Made by a program: the position numbers and the translations under genes. From UBA2137 sp037968575 (lineage in GTDB: Bacteria; Pseudomonadota; Alphaproteobacteria; Micavibrionales; Micavibrionaceae), in contig JBBKVR010000073.1 of assembly GCA_037968575.1 (NCBI GenBank), forward strand, positions 1 through 37,313: 37,313 nucleotides of DNA. The letters are read 5' to 3'. Below are positions 1 to 9,044 of the stretch, piece by piece (position 1 is the stretch's first letter; the number at the start of each line of letters is the position of its first letter). A model generated the notes under the pieces. It had not been told where the DNA came from and searched no databases. It saw only the letters and a list, made by a program, of their open reading frames with translations.

Positions 1-1
1 A

Positions 2-3000
2 GTCGATGGTGACGGTGGTAATGTTTACTTTATTGGTCGTGAAATGGCTATTTTGCGCGGGAAATCATCTGCTAAGGGTGGAGAAAATAGCGGTAACGGT
101 GGATTTGTTGAACTTTCAAGTGATGATCAATTCAGCATTACAGGTGTTGTTGATACGACAGCGGCAAATGGAAAAACTGGGACACTCCTAATTGATCCTC
201 GTGATATTGAACTTCGCCTCGGAACCCGAACGAATTTCTTTGATTCAAATTTATATGAGTCTGACATCGAAGCCCTCAGTCTGTTGACAGACATTAATCT
301 TGAGGCGCGTCGTAACTTCAGCATTCACCAAGATATTTTTGGAGCTGGCAGTGATGGCGTTGTTACGCTGGCGAACAATCGTAATTTAACAATCCAAACA
401 GATAATGATCCTTACAATGTAAGTATTACTGTTCCATTCTTTGGCACTATCACCCTTATTGATGAACCAAATAATGCTGGTTCGATTGATCTGACAGGCA
501 ACACAACTTACGGTTCTGACCTAGAATTCAAAACCTCAGGAACAGGTGGTATTAACATTCTTGGTGCAACCGCCAACGATCAATCCAGTGACATCGTTCT
601 TTCTAAGCTGACAACTGGTGGTGGAGATATCACAATCAACACCAATAATGGTAAAATTGATTGGAAAGGTGATGTCAATTCCAACGGCGGCGCAATTAAC
701 GGTTCTTCCAAAAAACGTCAGCAGGTTCAAGCTGATATAAATTCAGGTGGCGGAAACATCAACCTGTTGGCTCAAGCGCGTCTTGATGTTGATGGTAATG
801 GGTCTGTTATTTCCGAGGGTGGTAATATTGCTTTGACTTCAACTAGTAACTCACCAATTTTTATCAACGGAACTGTTGATTCAACAGATGTATCTGGGAA
901 CGGTGACGTAACGCTTGATGCAACGTCACAGCTTAATATTCGCGGTAGCGGAGAAGTACATGCTGGATTATTAACCACGAATGCAGGTAACGGTGTTACA
1001 CAGCAGGATAGTACGCAAATTACAGCCGATAAACTTGAGGGTTCAGTTAATCATTCTGCAGTTTTTGCTGGTCTAACAAATGCTATTAAAGAAATTGGCA
1101 ATTTTGCTACAGGTTTAAAACCAGGAAACATTGGTGGTTTTTCTCTTAATAATGGCGGCGGAAACCGTTTGAATATTATTGGCGCCCTCTCATCTGACGG
1201 TGGTGATATTGATGTTACCAATAACGCCCGCTTGGACGTCAAAGGTACAGGATCCGTAATTTCAAATGGTGGAAGTATAGGTCTCAACGTTGATACAAAT
1301 GCCTTCCTTTATGTGGATGGTCTGATTGACTCAACGGGCGCCACAAATGGTGATGTCACACTGGATTCTGGTTCAAATATTGTTATGCGTAATGGAAGTC
1401 GTATTAACGCAGGACTACTGACAACAAATTCAGGAAATATCGTAACTCAAGCCGATGGCTCACAAATTATTGCTGACAAACTTGAGGGTGCTGTTGATAA
1501 AACAGCCACTTTCTCTGGCCTAACAAACCAAATTGCAGCACTTGGTGATTTTGCCACGGGATTGTCTCCATTTAATATTGGTGGCTTTGTTCTGCACGAT
1601 ACAGACGGCTTCAATGTGATGGGAAATGTTTCTACACAAGGTGGCGACATTGGATTCACAACAAATAGTAATTCTTTCGATGACATTATTCAGATTGCTT
1701 CTTCAGGCGCGTTGAGTTCACAAGGCGGAGATATAAGCGTTGATAATAATGGTGCTTCAGGTGGCTTTATCATTAATGCCGGCAACATTGATGCGCGTGG
1801 AACAACAGGTGATGGAAATGTTCTTCTAAATGGTCGCCAGAATAAACTGAATGGTACTAGTACGATCTTTGCAGATATGCTGACACTCAATGGTGGCCGT
1901 GTTGACCAGCAAGTTGGAAGCACAATCATTGCAGATAGCTTAACAGGTTCTATATCTTCGGTTGTTAATTTGCTTGGAAGCAACAACCAGATTAACACTC
2001 TGAAAGACTTCGCAACTGGTACTGCTAACTTCAGCACAGGTGGATTTGTTTTCCATGAGACTGATGGTTATGACGTGATTGGTACCGTCTCAACAACAGG
2101 CGGCGATATTGTTTTAACAACAAATGCCAATTCCTTTGATGACATCATAGATGTCAAATCAACAGGTGCGTTGATTTCTCAAGGTGGTGACATCAATATT
2201 GATAATAATGGCTCATCTGGTGGATTTGTTATCTCAACAGGTAATATTGACGCGCGTGGTACAACTGACGGAAATGTTGCAATCAATTCACGTCAATTAA
2301 AGCTCAATGGTGCAAGCACGGTTTTTGCCGATATGTTGACAACGACAGGCGGACGTGTTGACCAGCAAGCTGGAAGCACAATCACAGCAAATGGTTTAAC
2401 TGGTTCACTCACTTCTGTTGCCAACTTTTTGGGTACAAATAACAGTGTTAAAACAATTAAGGATTTTGATACTGGGACAGCAGCATTCAGCACAGGCGGA
2501 TTTGTATTCAACAATGGCGGTGGCAACCTTCTGAATATTACTGGGATGGTTTCTTCAACAGGGGGAGATATTGATATCTTTAATAATGGTTCTTCTTCAT
2601 CAGAAAGCACTATCCTTTCTGGTTCAATCCTTTCAAACGGCGGTGCTGTTACACTAAGTAATGACCAAGGAGATTTAATTGTTGCCACTGGCGGTAATCT
2701 TAATGCCGATATGGGCGATGTAAGCTTTATTTCCAACGGCTCCGATATAAAATTGAGAGCTTTTTCTCAAGTGACTGGCGGAAATGTTGACTTCCAAGGC
2801 GGTCAACTTGAACAGTCTTTCCTAAGCGGAATCACTGCTAAATATGTAACAGGAACCATAGATAAATTCGCTGATTTGCTAGGCTTAGGCAATAACATTG
2901 ATGAAGTTGGTGACTTTGCAGTTGGGACGGATCCTTTATACGATGACTCAAAAGGTCTGATCATTGTTGATAATGGCGGTATTTTGTTAAGCGGTGATAT

Positions 3001-5221
3001 CACTTCAACAGGCGGACCAATTGTCATTGGTAGTATTGGATTAAATGGCACACAAGATACAAAAGTTACAGGTTCTATTACGTCTCAGGGCGGTGATATA
3101 AGCTTAGCCAACCTCTTAGGTGATGTCGTTGTTAGTACAGGCGGTAACGTAAATGCTGATATGGGTGATGTCACATTCTTTAATTTGGGCGGTGATATCG
3201 ACCTCAATGCTTTCTCAACTGTCACTGGTGGTAATGTCAATTTCTTGGGTGGTGAAGTCAATCAATCACTTCTCAGTACGCTGACAGCCAAGTATTTGAC
3301 AGGAACACTCGACAGATATGCCAATTTTGATGGGCTGGGCAACGCCATTGATGAAGTTGGTGACTTTGCGGTTGGCGTTTCACCTTTCTATGGTGATGCT
3401 GAGGGTCTTAGAATACTTGATAACGATGGCATCCTTCTTAGCGGAAACATCACATCAACAGGTGGCCCGATTACGATTTTCAGTAATGGTGGTGTGCGCT
3501 CTGAGAGAACAGTTGTTACAGGTGACATTTCTTCGCAAGACGGAGACATCACACTTTTGAATAATCAGGGAAACATTATTCTTAGAAATAATTCATCAGT
3601 GGATTCAGGCTCTGGAGCTTCAACGCTTGCTAGTTTTGGAAGAGTTCGTCTGCGTGGTAACTCCGAACTCACTGGTAATACAGTGAACCTACTTGGTGAT
3701 AGTGTCGTTCAATCTACTAATTCTGTTATTCGTGCAGGCACTCTAAATGGCCTTGTTGCAAAATTTGCACATCTCGATGGTACAGGTAACAAAATCCGTA
3801 ACTTAGGAACATTCCTTGCCGGATTACTACCATCTTACAATGACAATAACGGTATCCGTGTGGTCAATGACCGTAACCTTAGAGTCACTGGTCCTGTAGC
3901 AACAACTGGTGGTGACATTGATATCAACACAGACGGTAACTTCCGTATAGGTAATGCAGGCTCAGTGGATGCTGATGGTGGAAACATAAATATCTTCCAG
4001 ACAGGTACTTTCAGAAGCAATAACCAAGACACTGTGAGAACATCCGGCACGGGAACAATTGATCTTGTTCAAAACCCTGGTGGTTCTATAAATTCTGCTG
4101 TTGGCTCTATCCAAAATACAGGAACAGGCTTGAATACAGTTGTTGCAAATGCTGGTTTTTACAATGAAACAGTCAACGTAACGGATGATAATTTCTTACT
4201 ATTGGGTGCAAATGCTGGCATCTCACCTGATGATCCTGCCCGTGGGCCAGAAACATCTATTGGTGTCATTGGTTCAGGAATGGTGATTAGCGGAACAAAT
4301 GTTGATGTAGACGGCTTTAACTTTGACGGTAATCTCAACGGTGTTGAAGTTAACGGCGGTGATAATGTTAATCTCGTTAATAACATCTTTAGTAATAATA
4401 TTTCTGGATTAAGCGTAACGGGCCCTACAAATGGTACAGTTGCGTTCTCGAACAACCTGTTTACAAACAATATTATTGGCGCTTCATTCCAGAGTGGAAA
4501 TATTGATCTTACAGGCGATACGAACAGCTTTATTGGTGGCGTGGTTGGGCTTCAATTTGCACCATTCGTACCAGGAACAGATCTAAGTCTGGTTGGCAAT
4601 ACAATTGGAGAGAGCTTCTTCTCAGGACAATCCACGTACTTTGTACAGCTTGCCAATGGCGCATTCTTTGCACCAGGCAATCCAACTATCCTTAATGGTT
4701 TGGATGCAACATATGACTCACCATTTGGTTTGATTAATCCTCGTACAAGTCTTCCTTTAACAGCGGATCAATTGAACTTCCTTGAGGCACGTTTCTTCCA
4801 CAATACAGATGATGGAACTCTTGGGTTATTCTTCTATGGTCAACCTGATTTAAGTGAGGAAGATTATTTGAAGATCTTTGGAGAGTTTGATGCCCCTAAC
4901 GGTGCTTTGAATCTAACTATCTTAGGACTTCCCTACATCAGCCAATCACAGGCATTGGCGAACCTTAGACCAGCTGCGGGCGGTACATCGGGCACAGGGA
5001 CATCGGCTAGCGATCTTGCAAATATCTCACCAGCAGCAGGCGGTGATGGTTCAGCAGATGAATTTGCCAATCTTGAACCAGCAGCAGGTGCAGAAGATGT
5101 ATCTTGCTGGAGCGATGCAATGGCAAGTGCTGGAGCAGGGACATCTGTAAACTTCAACTTCGGTGGTGGTTTTAAAGCTGTCATGAACGGCGCAGCAGGT
5201 TGCCAGACAGGTACTTTTTAA
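2..5221 (+). CDS. Filamentous-haemagglutinin-like two-partner-secretion exoprotein (TpsA), 5'-truncated
   Basis: The reading frame is open to the left edge, so the signal peptide and most of the N-terminal TPS domain lie outside; the first ATG in frame (44) is internal. The visible start reads GGNVYFIGR then GGFVELSS and LLIDPRDIEL, the usual exit of the haemagglutination-activity domain of TpsA proteins. A very long Gly/Asn/Asp/Thr-rich beta-helical rod follows: seven repeats of about 150 residues (nt 800-3958), then a segment of NosD/pectate-lyase-like right-handed beta-helix character (about nt 4120-4560), and a C-terminal tail with three A-N-[LI]-x-P-A-A-G motifs and two Cys (CWSDAM and AAGCQ). 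TpsA proteins are exported through a TpsB outer-membrane pore and act in adhesion, biofilm or contact-dependent functions. No TpsB gene lies downstream, so any partner would be upstream. Family assignment is firm; the specific role is unknown. Confidence 0.9.
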   Translation, partial: VDGDGGNVYFIGREMAILRGKSSAKGGENSGNGGFVELSSDDQFSITGVVDTTAANGKTGTLLIDPRDIELRLGTRTNFFDSNLYESDIEALSLLTDINLEARRNFSIHQDIFGAGSDGVVTLANNRNLTIQTDNDPYNVSITVPFFGTITLIDEPNNAGSIDLTGNTTYGSDLEFKTSGTGGINILGATANDQSSDIVLSKLTTGGGDITINTNNGKIDWKGDVNSNGGAINGSSKKRQQVQADINSGGGNINLLAQARLDVDGNGSVISEGGNIALTSTSNSPIFINGTVDSTDVSGNGDVTLDATSQLNIRGSGEVHAGLLTTNAGNGVTQQDSTQITADKLEGSVNHSAVFAGLTNAIKEIGNFATGLKPGNIGGFSLNNGGGNRLNIIGALSSDGGDIDVTNNARLDVKGTGSVISNGGSIGLNVDTNAFLYVDGLIDSTGATNGDVTLDSGSNIVMRNGSRINAGLLTTNSGNIVTQADGSQIIADKLEGAVDKTATFSGLTNQIAALGDFATGLSPFNIGGFVLHDTDGFNVMGNVSTQGGDIGFTTNSNSFDDIIQIASSGALSSQGGDISVDNNGASGGFIINAGNIDARGTTGDGNVLLNGRQNKLNGTSTIFADMLTLNGGRVDQQVGSTIIADSLTGSISSVVNLLGSNNQINTLKDFATGTANFSTGGFVFHETDGYDVIGTVSTTGGDIVLTTNANSFDDIIDVKSTGALISQGGDINIDNNGSSGGFVISTGNIDARGTTDGNVAINSRQLKLNGASTVFADMLTTTGGRVDQQAGSTITANGLTGSLTSVANFLGTNNSVKTIKDFDTGTAAFSTGGFVFNNGGGNLLNITGMVSSTGGDIDIFNNGSSSSESTILSGSILSNGGAVTLSNDQGDLIVATGGNLNADMGDVSFISNGSDIKLRAFSQVTGGNVDFQGGQLEQSFLSGITAKYVTGTIDKFADLLGLGNNIDEVGDFAVGTDPLYDDSKGLIIVDNGGILLSGDITSTGGPIVIGSIGLNGTQDTKVTGSITSQGGDISLANLLGDVVVSTGGNVNADMGDVTFFNLGGDIDLNAFSTVTGGNVNFLGGEVNQSLLSTLTAKYLTGTLDRYANFDGLGNAIDEVGDFAVGVSPFYGDAEGLRILDNDGILLSGNITSTGGPITIFSNGGVRSERTVVTGDISSQDGDITLLNNQGNIILRNNSSVDSGSGASTLASFGRVRLRGNSELTGNTVNLLGDSVVQSTNSVIRAGTLNGLVAKFAHLDGTGNKIRNLGTFLAGLLPSYNDNNGIRVVNDRNLRVTGPVATTGGDIDINTDGNFRIGNAGSVDADGGNINIFQTGTFRSNNQDTVRTSGTGTIDLVQNPGGSINSAVGSIQNTGTGLNTVVANAGFYNETVNVTDDNFLLLGANAGISPDDPARGPETSIGVIGSGMVISGTNVDVDGFNFDGNLNGVEVNGGDNVNLVNNIFSNNISGLSVTGPTNGTVAFSNNLFTNNIIGASFQSGNIDLTGDTNSFIGGVVGLQFAPFVPGTDLSLVGNTIGESFFSGQSTYFVQLANGAFFAPGNPTILNGLDATYDSPFGLINPRTSLPLTADQLNFLEARFFHNTDDGTLGLFFYGQPDLSEEDYLKIFGEFDAPNGALNLTILGLPYISQSQALANLRPAAGGTSGTGTSASDLANISPAAGGDGSADEFANLEPAAGAEDVSCWSDAMASAGAGTSVNFNFGGGFKAVMNGAAGCQTGTF
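800..3958 (+). repeat. Seven tandem ~150-residue coding repeats in the TpsA rod
   Basis: In-frame unit starts fall at 800, 1250, 1706, 2165, 2621, 3071 and 3521, with an eighth partial start at 3959. The period is therefore 438-459 nt. Each unit begins with G-x-[ILV]-x-S-x-[GD]-G-x-[IV] and later carries a block such as I-x-A-[DG]-x-[LV]-x-G followed by a D-F-A-[TV]-G motif. Units 3 and 4 are close to each other, as are units 5 and 6, suggesting recent duplications. Confidence 0.85.
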
Positions 5222-5297
5222 TATTGAAGCTTTGAGAAAAGTTAGAGCCAGACAGTAAGCACTGCCACTTTCTAGAGATTAGAGAATATTTCTTCGT

Positions 5298-5321
5298 GAA
5301 GCCCGCATGTTGTGGGGTTTC
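5298..5321 (+). terminator. Possible terminator hairpin after the TpsA gene
   Basis: gaagccc (5298-5304) can pair with ggggttt/c (5314-5321) through seven pairs including one G-U. No clean U tract follows, so this is a weak call. The rest of the 5222-5460 gap holds no gene I can support. Confidence 0.3.
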
Positions 5322-5460
5322 ATATATCTGTGTATTTGGTTGGAGGGACACAAGAGTCCTTTTAGTTAATGTGCGGTATTGGCCAAAACCTAATTTCCTA
5401 CAAAATATTGTTCATATACTATAACAACGCATAGCGGATTTAATTTTGAACGGATATGGA

Positions 5461-5949
5461 ATGTCTCACTTGCAGGTTTTTACTGACGGCAGTGTTAATG
5501 CTCAGTCAAAGGTGGGCTATGGTGCCTATCTTGTTGTATCTGACCAGAGCGCGCTTATTCAATCGTTTAAAGACACTGTAAAAGTTAAACGTTTTGAACA
5601 AACAAGTTCGACTAAACTGGAATTACAAACTTTGCTGTGGTCGCTGGGCGAAATAATTACTTTGGTTGGCGAAAGAGATATTACTCTGACGATTTATACA
5701 GATTCCCAAAACATTGTTGGCCTGCCAGGTAGGCGTACTCGCCTTGAACAGAATGATTATTTTTCTAGTAAAAATAAACGGCTGAATAATTATGAGTTAT
5801 ATCAGGAGTTTTACCGACTAACCTCGATAATAAAATGCACCTTAGTTAAGGTGGTTGGTCATCAAGCATCTCGCAAGAAAAACGAGATCAATAGACTGTT
5901 TGGTTTGGTTGATCAGGCATCTAGGCGGGCGTTGCGAGAAGAGTTTTAA
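5461..5949 (+). CDS. RNase HI-like protein
   Basis: 162 residues from ATG 5461, close to the length of RNase HI. The RNase H fold is marked by F-T-D-G-S (Asp9), K-L-E-L-Q (Glu54), Y-T-D-S-Q (Asp81) and G-H-Q...L-V-D-Q-A-S (His134, Asp151). This gives the DEDD metal-binding set plus the usual histidine. RNase HI cuts the RNA strand of RNA:DNA hybrids, for example R-loops and primers. The Glu helix and the basic handle region differ from canonical RnhA, so a divergent paralogue is possible. An in-frame TTG at 5446 would add five residues; I prefer the ATG, with GGA at 5453-5455 as a weak Shine-Dalgarno. It stands alone between the TpsA gene and the YffB-like gene. Confidence 0.8.
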   Translation: MSHLQVFTDGSVNAQSKVGYGAYLVVSDQSALIQSFKDTVKVKRFEQTSSTKLELQTLLWSLGEIITLVGERDITLTIYTDSQNIVGLPGRRTRLEQNDYFSSKNKRLNNYELYQEFYRLTSIIKCTLVKVVGHQASRKKNEINRLFGLVDQASRRALREEF

Positions 5950-6067
5950 ATTTCGAAAAAAGATGTGATAACCACCAATACAAGAAAAATTAGAGATAAA
6001 CTACAAACGCTGACATTCCTGATACAATATGACATCTTGAAAAATTGATTTTTACAGAGAGTTTGCG

Positions 6068-6412
6068 ATGAACACCGTCTACGGAATAAAAAATTGTGAC
6101 ACCATGAAAAAGGCGTTGAAGTGGTTAGAGACGCAACAGATTGATTTTTTATTGCATGATTATAAAAAAGACGGTGTTCCATCTGATATCCTCGCGCAGG
6201 CAATCAAAGAACACGGTTGGGAAGATGTTATTAACAGGCGTGGCACAACTTGGCGAAAACTCTCCGATAACGTGAGGGATGCGATGGACGAAGAAGGCGC
6301 AATGAAAGTGGCGCTTGAGAACCCATCCATAATTAAGCGTCCTCTTTTGTGCCATAAAAATAAAAGCTATTTAGGTTTTAAAGTAGAAACTTATCAGAGA
6401 ATTTTCTCTTAA
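6068..6412 (+). CDS. YffB/Spx/ArsC-family thiol protein
   Basis: 114 residues, the usual size for YffB-type proteins of the ArsC/Spx thioredoxin-fold family. The N-terminal Y-G-I-K-N-C-D-T motif places the active-site Cys at position 10. R-R-G-T-T-W-R-K (57-64) and I-I-K-R-P-L-L (88-94) are the family's conserved core, the latter holding the anion-binding Arg. YffB is thought to be a glutathione-dependent thiol reductase; it is not a proven arsenate reductase and lacks the extra Cys of plasmid ArsC. A GAGAGTTTGCG stretch upstream supplies a modest ribosome binding site. It converges with the phosphotransferase gene that ends at 6451, and no ars genes lie nearby. Confidence 0.88.
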   Translation: MNTVYGIKNCDTMKKALKWLETQQIDFLLHDYKKDGVPSDILAQAIKEHGWEDVINRRGTTWRKLSDNVRDAMDEEGAMKVALENPSIIKRPLLCHKNKSYLGFKVETYQRIFS

Positions 6413-6450
6413 TATTCATGACTGACTTTTCGTAGCACGTGTACAGATGG

Positions 6451-7353
6451 TTAGATTGCGTCGATAAGTTCCCTATATATCTGTATTTTGTTTTCTGCAT
6501 TGTATCTTTTTTCTCCGCCTTCATGATAATCTTCGACAATATCAATCAATCCAGACAACAAGGCATTCGTTATAAGACGGTCATAAGAAAGTTTATTCCC
6601 AGAGTTTTCTTCGTAGGACAAGACAATGTACCTAAAGTAATGTGGGTAATCTCTAATATAGCGAGAAAACTCTTTGGCAATTTCCCCATACTCGGCATTT
6701 CCAAAATCAATAAAACCAGAAACTTTTTTGTTTTTTATAATAATGTTTTCATGATGTGCATCATTGTGAATAAATTGAAAAACGGTTTTATTCGATATCA
6801 TTGTCGTATCAAAAATTTTCTTAGCTTTTCTAGCCAAGACTTTTAAAGTTTCAGGTGTTTTTTCGTTAGATAATATTTCGTCATACTCACTTAAGACTTC
6901 TGGATGTAAGTTTAAAGAATTATCAATCTTTACACCAAGTTCTTTTGCTTTTTCCTTAGAAATTTGTTTCCCAATCTCCGCATGAAAATGACCAAGATCA
7001 TAGAAAATTTTAATTTTATTCTCTTCCGAAAGAAGAGACCAGACATCTATTAATGTATTGCCATGAATGAATTCATACCCATACATATCTGGATTTTCTG
7101 AAATAAATGAAATTCGTGGGACAGGTATGGAAAGGTGTAATTTATATAAATGTTTTATAACAGTGGCTTCTACAATGAGTGTATTTTGAGGTGTAAACTC
7201 CTGAACTGTTCTTTCTTGTTTCACAATGTATTTTTTACCTTTGCAGGTTCTAAGATAATAAGCATCATTACAGGCACCCGTAGCTTTCAATATACATTCT
7301 GTAATGTTTTCATTTAGAATTTTTTCTACTTTATTTCTTATTTTTTCCATCAC
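6451..7353 (-). CDS. APH-family (aminoglycoside/choline kinase-like) phosphotransferase
   Basis: 300 residues with a protein-kinase-like fold. Visible are Y-I-V-K-Q (Lys45, putative ATP-binding lysine), the Brenner-type catalytic motif H-N-D-A-H-H-E-N (196-203) and the metal-binding I-D-F-G-N-A (Asp216). Members phosphorylate aminoglycosides, choline, homoserine, sugars and other small hydroxylated substrates. The substrate cannot be read from this sequence, and resistance should not be assumed. The gene is clearly more AT-rich and Lys/Ile-rich than its neighbours, which suggests later acquisition. It lies 39 nt downstream of greB on the same strand and might be read from that operon. Confidence 0.8.
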   Translation of the reverse strand: MMEKIRNKVEKILNENITECILKATGACNDAYYLRTCKGKKYIVKQERTVQEFTPQNTLIVEATVIKHLYKLHLSIPVPRISFISENPDMYGYEFIHGNTLIDVWSLLSEENKIKIFYDLGHFHAEIGKQISKEKAKELGVKIDNSLNLHPEVLSEYDEILSNEKTPETLKVLARKAKKIFDTTMISNKTVFQFIHNDAHHENIIIKNKKVSGFIDFGNAEYGEIAKEFSRYIRDYPHYFRYIVLSYEENSGNKLSYDRLITNALLSGLIDIVEDYHEGGEKRYNAENKIQIYRELIDAI

Positions 7354-7392
7354 TTACGACTCTTCATATAAATAATTATTGTGTTCTCTAAT

Positions 7393-7878
7393 CTACAACG
7401 GATAAGATATTTCAAGAATTTCTATCTTCTCAACCCCGTTATCTGTTTTCACTTTAACAACGTCACCTTCTTGGAATTTGAGGAGTGCTCTGGCGACTAG
7501 TGACTCCCAGTTGATTTTGCCAAGAGTGAAATCGGCCTCATCTACGCCGACAAGTTTGACGATGACTTTCGTGCCATCTTTTCGTTTGTAAATCACTTGG
7601 GCACCAAAGAAAACACGGTCAATATTTTGTTGTTGTTTAGGATCTACAATTGTTGTGTTTTCTAACTTCTTTGTCAGATAGCGCATACGCCGATCAATCT
7701 CACGCAGGCGTTTCTTGTTATAGATATAATCACCGTTTTCGGAGCGATCACCATTACCCGCCGCCCATGAAACAATCTCTGTAATTTTAGGACGCTCATC
7801 ATGTTGCAGGAAATACAGTTCCTTTTCTAAAACTGCATAACCCTGTGGTGTCATGTAATGGGTAATATCATTCGTCAT
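7393..7878 (-). CDS. greB: Transcription elongation factor GreB
   Basis: 161 residues. GreA/GreB N-terminal coiled coil (about 8-80) with the tip G-D-R-S-E-N-G-D-Y, where Asp44 and Glu47 correspond to the acidic pair that reaches the RNA polymerase active site. The basic stretch Y-N-K-K-R-L-R-E-I-D-R-R (53-64) is typical of GreB rather than GreA. A FKBP-like C-terminal domain follows (about 85-161), including the W-x-S-x-x-A-R-A-L-L region. GreB stimulates cleavage of backtracked RNA to rescue stalled polymerase. Its start overlaps the end of the upstream roxA-like gene by 11 nt, implying translational coupling. Confidence 0.93.
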   Translation of the reverse strand: MTNDITHYMTPQGYAVLEKELYFLQHDERPKITEIVSWAAGNGDRSENGDYIYNKKRLREIDRRMRYLTKKLENTTIVDPKQQQNIDRVFFGAQVIYKRKDGTKVIVKLVGVDEADFTLGKINWESLVARALLKFQEGDVVKVKTDNGVEKIEILEISYPL

Positions 7879-9043
7879 GAGAATTCAAAGACAGGACGTT
7901 CTTATTATAAAGCGCGGTAATAAATGTCATTGCCCCGCCTTTGTCACCAAAACCTTCAATGGTCTTTAACGATATGTCTTGCCCAAGGTTGAGTATCTCA
8001 ACCAATTTTTTTTGTGTCGCAGGGATATGAAGTATTTCACCGTGCACGGATAAATGGAAACCTCCTTGAGAGGATTTGGTAATCGCGAGTTTAATATGTT
8101 CAGGTCGTGCAAGAACATCACCATTTTGAAGAGCCGAGAGTAAATCATCGCTTAAGAGTTTCTCATTGGATGTTTCTGTGTCTTCAATATCCTCATGCGT
8201 TTGTAGAGAGAAATAAGCTGCCATCCAAATTCCAAAATCATCGGATTGAAGGGCTGTAAGTGCATCCCCTCTAATTGCTTCTTGCGTTGCAGGTGCTATT
8301 GAAAATCCTGTGCTGTTAGTATCGAGGTTTTCTCCTAAATAGCGTTTATTTAATTCCTCATGTTCATCTAAATATTGTGCGTAATCTCCCAACATTTCTG
8401 AGAGCTTGGGCCCAAGAAATCCAACAGAAAATGTCATAGCAGCATCAATTGTCTTGCCCTCATGCCCAAAGAAAGGGGGCATATAAATAACATCGCCAGC
8501 CGTGACCTCAAACGTTTCTCCATCAAAACTATTTTTAAGAACTTTCATATCTGGGTTCTCGGCATAGTTATCATCATCAACTCTATTCGCACTAATCTTC
8601 CATGCACGCTTGCCAATGCCTTGGACGAGAAAAGTGTGGTAACTGTCGGTATGTGGTCCAACGCTTCCCCCAGGGGCAGAGAAGCTCACCATGACATCAT
8701 CCAATAACCACCGCGGAGAAAACTGAAAATGAGTGAGAAGTTTTGCTGTGTCTGTGTGGTACTGCTCCACATTTTGAACAAGCAGACTCCAATTTTCCTC
8801 GCCAAGAGTGCCAAAGTGCTTTTCATCAAAAGGACCATGCTCACATGACCATTCTGTGCCTTGCTTATTATTGGTAATGAAGCGAGATTTAATATCTTCC
8901 TCAAGAGCCAGACCAGCCAGAGTATCACCGTCAATGAGGCTCTCAATCAGTGTGGTTGGAATGAAATTACGCACGATAAAGGGTTTTTTGCCCCAATAGG
9001 TTTTGTAAAATTCTTCAGCTGTTGGAAATGCGTCTAATATCAT
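7868..9043 (-). CDS. roxA: JmjC/cupin-type ribosomal oxygenase, RoxA (YcfD) family
   Basis: 391 residues, close to E. coli YcfD. The Fe(II)/2-oxoglutarate facial triad is visible: G-P-H-T-D-S-Y gives His131 and Asp133, and F-G-H-E-G gives His194. Further family signatures are W-S-L-L-V-Q-N-V, S-F-S-A-P-G-G-S-V-G-P and G-D-V-I-Y-M-P-P. A winged-helix-like C-terminal part follows. YcfD hydroxylates an arginine of ribosomal protein uL16 (L16), linking oxygen and 2-oxoglutarate to translation. It overlaps greB by 11 nt. A palindrome lies directly before the ATG (see 9045-9062). Substrate identity is inferred from the family. Confidence 0.9.
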   Translation of the reverse strand: MILDAFPTAEEFYKTYWGKKPFIVRNFIPTTLIESLIDGDTLAGLALEEDIKSRFITNNKQGTEWSCEHGPFDEKHFGTLGEENWSLLVQNVEQYHTDTAKLLTHFQFSPRWLLDDVMVSFSAPGGSVGPHTDSYHTFLVQGIGKRAWKISANRVDDDNYAENPDMKVLKNSFDGETFEVTAGDVIYMPPFFGHEGKTIDAAMTFSVGFLGPKLSEMLGDYAQYLDEHEELNKRYLGENLDTNSTGFSIAPATQEAIRGDALTALQSDDFGIWMAAYFSLQTHEDIEDTETSNEKLLSDDLLSALQNGDVLARPEHIKLAITKSSQGGFHLSVHGEILHIPATQKKLVEILNLGQDISLKTIEGFGDKGGAMTFITALYNKNVLSLNSHDE

Positions 9044-9044
9044 A

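Noticed and set aside
800..3958. Regular periodicity considered as a CRISPR-like or satellite array
   Set aside because: The period is a multiple of three, the frame is open throughout, and conservation is at protein level.
6439..6846. 135-aa plus-strand ORF
   Set aside because: It is the antisense shadow of the APH-family kinase, whose catalytic motifs prove the minus-strand reading.
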